DNA of 64,000 bases from Mageeibacillus sp. UBA6980. Lineage in GTDB: Bacteria > Bacillota > Clostridia > Saccharofermentanales > Saccharofermentanaceae. A program made the position numbers and the translations under genes. Below are positions 62,528 through 64,000 of the stretch, in pieces. The notes under the pieces were generated by a model. That model worked only from the letters and a program-made list of their open reading frames with translations. It searched no databases and was not told the DNA's origin. Within the stretch, counting starts at the first letter, position 1. The number at the start of each line of letters is the position of its first letter. The stretch lies in contig DJYK01000034.1 in assembly GCA_002450095.1 (NCBI GenBank), positions 1 to 64,000 of the forward strand, read 5' to 3'.

Positions 62528-63934
62528 ATGTCTGATATAAGGCTTGATGAACTTAAGAAGAATGCAAGGATATATTTTGTCGGTATAGGGGGCATCTCGA
62601 TGAGCGGTCTGGCGCTGCTCACGCAAGGATACGGATTTACCGTCGGAGGATCCGATAACCACCCGTCAGACAGGACGGCTTCTCTTGCTGATAAAGGGAT
62701 GGTCATCTATAATTCCCAGAAGGCTTCAAATATCGACGAATTCGATCCTGATTATATAGTCAAGACTGCAGCGATCCTTCCGCATAATGAAGAGCTTGCT
62801 CGTGCGATCGAGAAGAATATCAGGGTCTTCGACAGATCGGAGTTCCTCGGGATTATCACCAATTCATACAAAAGCGTTATCAACATATCCGGAACACACG
62901 GTAAGACTACCACCACATCGATGACAACGATGATGCTCATCGAAGAGGGCGTTGATCCGACCATTCACTTGGGAGCGCCTTTTGACGGGATCGGAGGCTC
63001 GGTAAGGCTCGGCGGCAACAGGGATCTTCTGATATCGGAAGCGTGTGAGTTTAAAAGATCGTTCCTCGAGTTCCGTTCCACGACTGCCGCCATCACGAAT
63101 ATCGATCACGATCATGTGGACTGCTATCCCACACTTGACGATGTAATCGATGTTTTCGCCGAGTTTATAAACAAGATCGATGACGGAGGCAATCTCGTCA
63201 TTACCGGATCTGATGCCAACATCAAAGAGGCGGTAAGAAGAGCTCGTAAGGATGTTCGCATCATAACCTGTGCGGCCGACGGATCCGACGCTGACTTTAA
63301 AGCGGAGAATATAACTTACAACGACGGACTTCCCGCATTTGATCTGATCACGATGGGTGAAAATGTCGGTCATGTTCAGCTTAAGGTCCCGGGAGCGCAT
63401 AACATAAGCAATGCTCTCATAGCATCCGCTTGCGCTTATCTTAACGGCGCGTCGTCAGGATCGATCATAAAAGCCCTTAACGGGTTTGCCGGAGCCGACG
63501 GAAGGTTTACGGTCAAGGGAACTTATAAAGGATGTGAAGTGGTCGTCGATTATGCACATCATCCTACCGCCGCCAAGGTTACGATCGATGCGGCGATGCA
63601 TATGCCTCATAATAAGCTCGTAGTTGTATTCCAGCCACTGACGTTTAACAGGGTGGAGGCTCTGTTTGAAGAATATGTCACTACCTTGCTTACAGTAAAG
63701 TATCTTCTTTTCTCCGAGATATTCTCTGACAGGGAAACGGATACGAGGGGAATGTCGAGTAAGCTCATATCGGATGAGATCAACAAAAGGGGCGGAAGTT
63801 CCGAGTTCTTTGCCGATAAGAAGGATCTCATAAGAAGACTCGACGAGATCATCGAACCCGGAGATATGATCCTCATATTGGGACCCGAAGACATAAGAGA
63901 GCTCGGAGACGAGCTTTGTAACGGTAAGAACTGA
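62528..63934 (+). CDS. murC: UDP-N-acetylmuramate--L-alanine ligase
   Basis: 468 aa. IYFVGIGGISMSGLA at the N-terminus, the ATP loop ISGTHGKTTTT (about residue 118), SEACEFKRSFL and NIDHDHVDCY in the central domain, and VVVDYAHHPTA in the C-terminal domain. It adds the first amino acid of the peptidoglycan stem. TTGGAGG lies 11 nt before the ATG. The final base overlaps the next start codon (TGATG). Confidence 0.97.
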   Translation: MSDIRLDELKKNARIYFVGIGGISMSGLALLTQGYGFTVGGSDNHPSDRTASLADKGMVIYNSQKASNIDEFDPDYIVKTAAILPHNEELARAIEKNIRVFDRSEFLGIITNSYKSVINISGTHGKTTTTSMTTMMLIEEGVDPTIHLGAPFDGIGGSVRLGGNRDLLISEACEFKRSFLEFRSTTAAITNIDHDHVDCYPTLDDVIDVFAEFINKIDDGGNLVITGSDANIKEAVRRARKDVRIITCAADGSDADFKAENITYNDGLPAFDLITMGENVGHVQLKVPGAHNISNALIASACAYLNGASSGSIIKALNGFAGADGRFTVKGTYKGCEVVVDYAHHPTAAKVTIDAAMHMPHNKLVVVFQPLTFNRVEALFEEYVTTLLTVKYLLFSEIFSDRETDTRGMSSKLISDEINKRGGSSEFFADKKDLIRRLDEIIEPGDMILILGPEDIRELGDELCNGKN

Positions 63935-64000
63935 TGAGTAAGAGCGTAAAGCCTTTAAAGAGACTGCCGACAGCCTTTATCAGTTTTGTCATCATGATGC
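63934..64000 (+). CDS. N-terminal fragment of a gene running off the right edge
   Basis: ATG at 63934 overlaps the murC stop by one base. The 22 readable codons start MSKSVKPLKRLPTAFI and then a hydrophobic run, like a signal anchor. The overlap with murC implies translational coupling. Product unknown. Confidence 0.6.
   Translation, partial: MSKSVKPLKRLPTAFISFVIMM

Overview
The window looks like a chromosomal segment of a low-to-mid GC Bacillota, probably an anaerobic Clostridia from a gut or rumen habitat. Supporting signs are strong AGGAGG-type ribosome sites, TTG/GTG starts, the mltG-U32 gene order, a Spo0A-like DNA-binding domain, a flavodiiron protein, a YdbC/PC4 protein, DUF4214 and DUF975 families, and an S-box-type riboswitch. 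The family assignment is inference; there is no rRNA in the window.

Layout. 1-2.0 kb: the edge of a type I restriction locus, with two tandem headless HsdS target-recognition cassettes on the minus strand, next to a GIY-YIG/DUF4357 protein. 2.0-4.1 kb: a SAM-I-clan riboswitch ahead of an unknown 120-aa gene, then two lipoproteins, one L,D-transpeptidase-like. 4.2-8.5 kb: DUF1653 and flavodiiron genes, then a minus-strand two-component system beside its likely target, a DUF975 membrane protein whose promoter carries a perfect 11-bp tandem repeat. 8.6-12.0 kb: a cytosolic ParB-like/BMP fusion overlapping a phosphoesterase, and the first of two paralogous PD-(D/E)XK nuclease-like genes. 12.3-18.4 kb: housekeeping run rpmF, der, typA, mltG, U32 protein. 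18.4-21.4 kb: minus-strand membrane operon (AI-2E family, unknown, prepilin peptidase). 21.5-29.9 kb: glycogen phosphorylase, possible sRNA, phosphoesterase, YdbC, ligA, 5-FTHF cyclo-ligase, Spo0A_C-like protein. 30-36.9 kb: HU, a large 7TM-type sensor kinase with its regulator, DNA polymerase IV, a radical SAM protein, an MscS channel.

37.24-37.85 kb holds no credible gene but contains a complete transcription unit for a large structured RNA. There is a promoter, a 577-nt domain whose first and last 8 nt are perfectly complementary, and a terminator hairpin. Its size and the setting fit the ROOL class of ornate large RNAs, though I cannot confirm this. The promoter of the next gene is embedded in that terminator.

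38-53 kb is an accessory stretch: NlpC/P60 protein, lipoproteins, a large membrane protein, LeuS, a TetR-SDR-condensation operon and MreB. It also holds three decayed genes: a RibD-type reductase with a large deletion, a condensation acyltransferase cut by an in-frame TAG, and a DUF4214 protein cut by an in-frame TAG. 53-64 kb returns to housekeeping: rho, rpmE, DUF1385, prmC, DUF951, YbaK, a cation/proton antiporter, the second nuclease paralog and murC. A gene running off the right edge ends the window. The second nuclease is preceded by a striking array of GAAC-N24-GTTC dyads.

Several genes (dinB, the thioesterase, a lipoprotein, a phosphoesterase) have a consensus -10 box only 6-10 nt before the ATG and no Shine-Dalgarno sequence, which suggests leaderless mRNAs.
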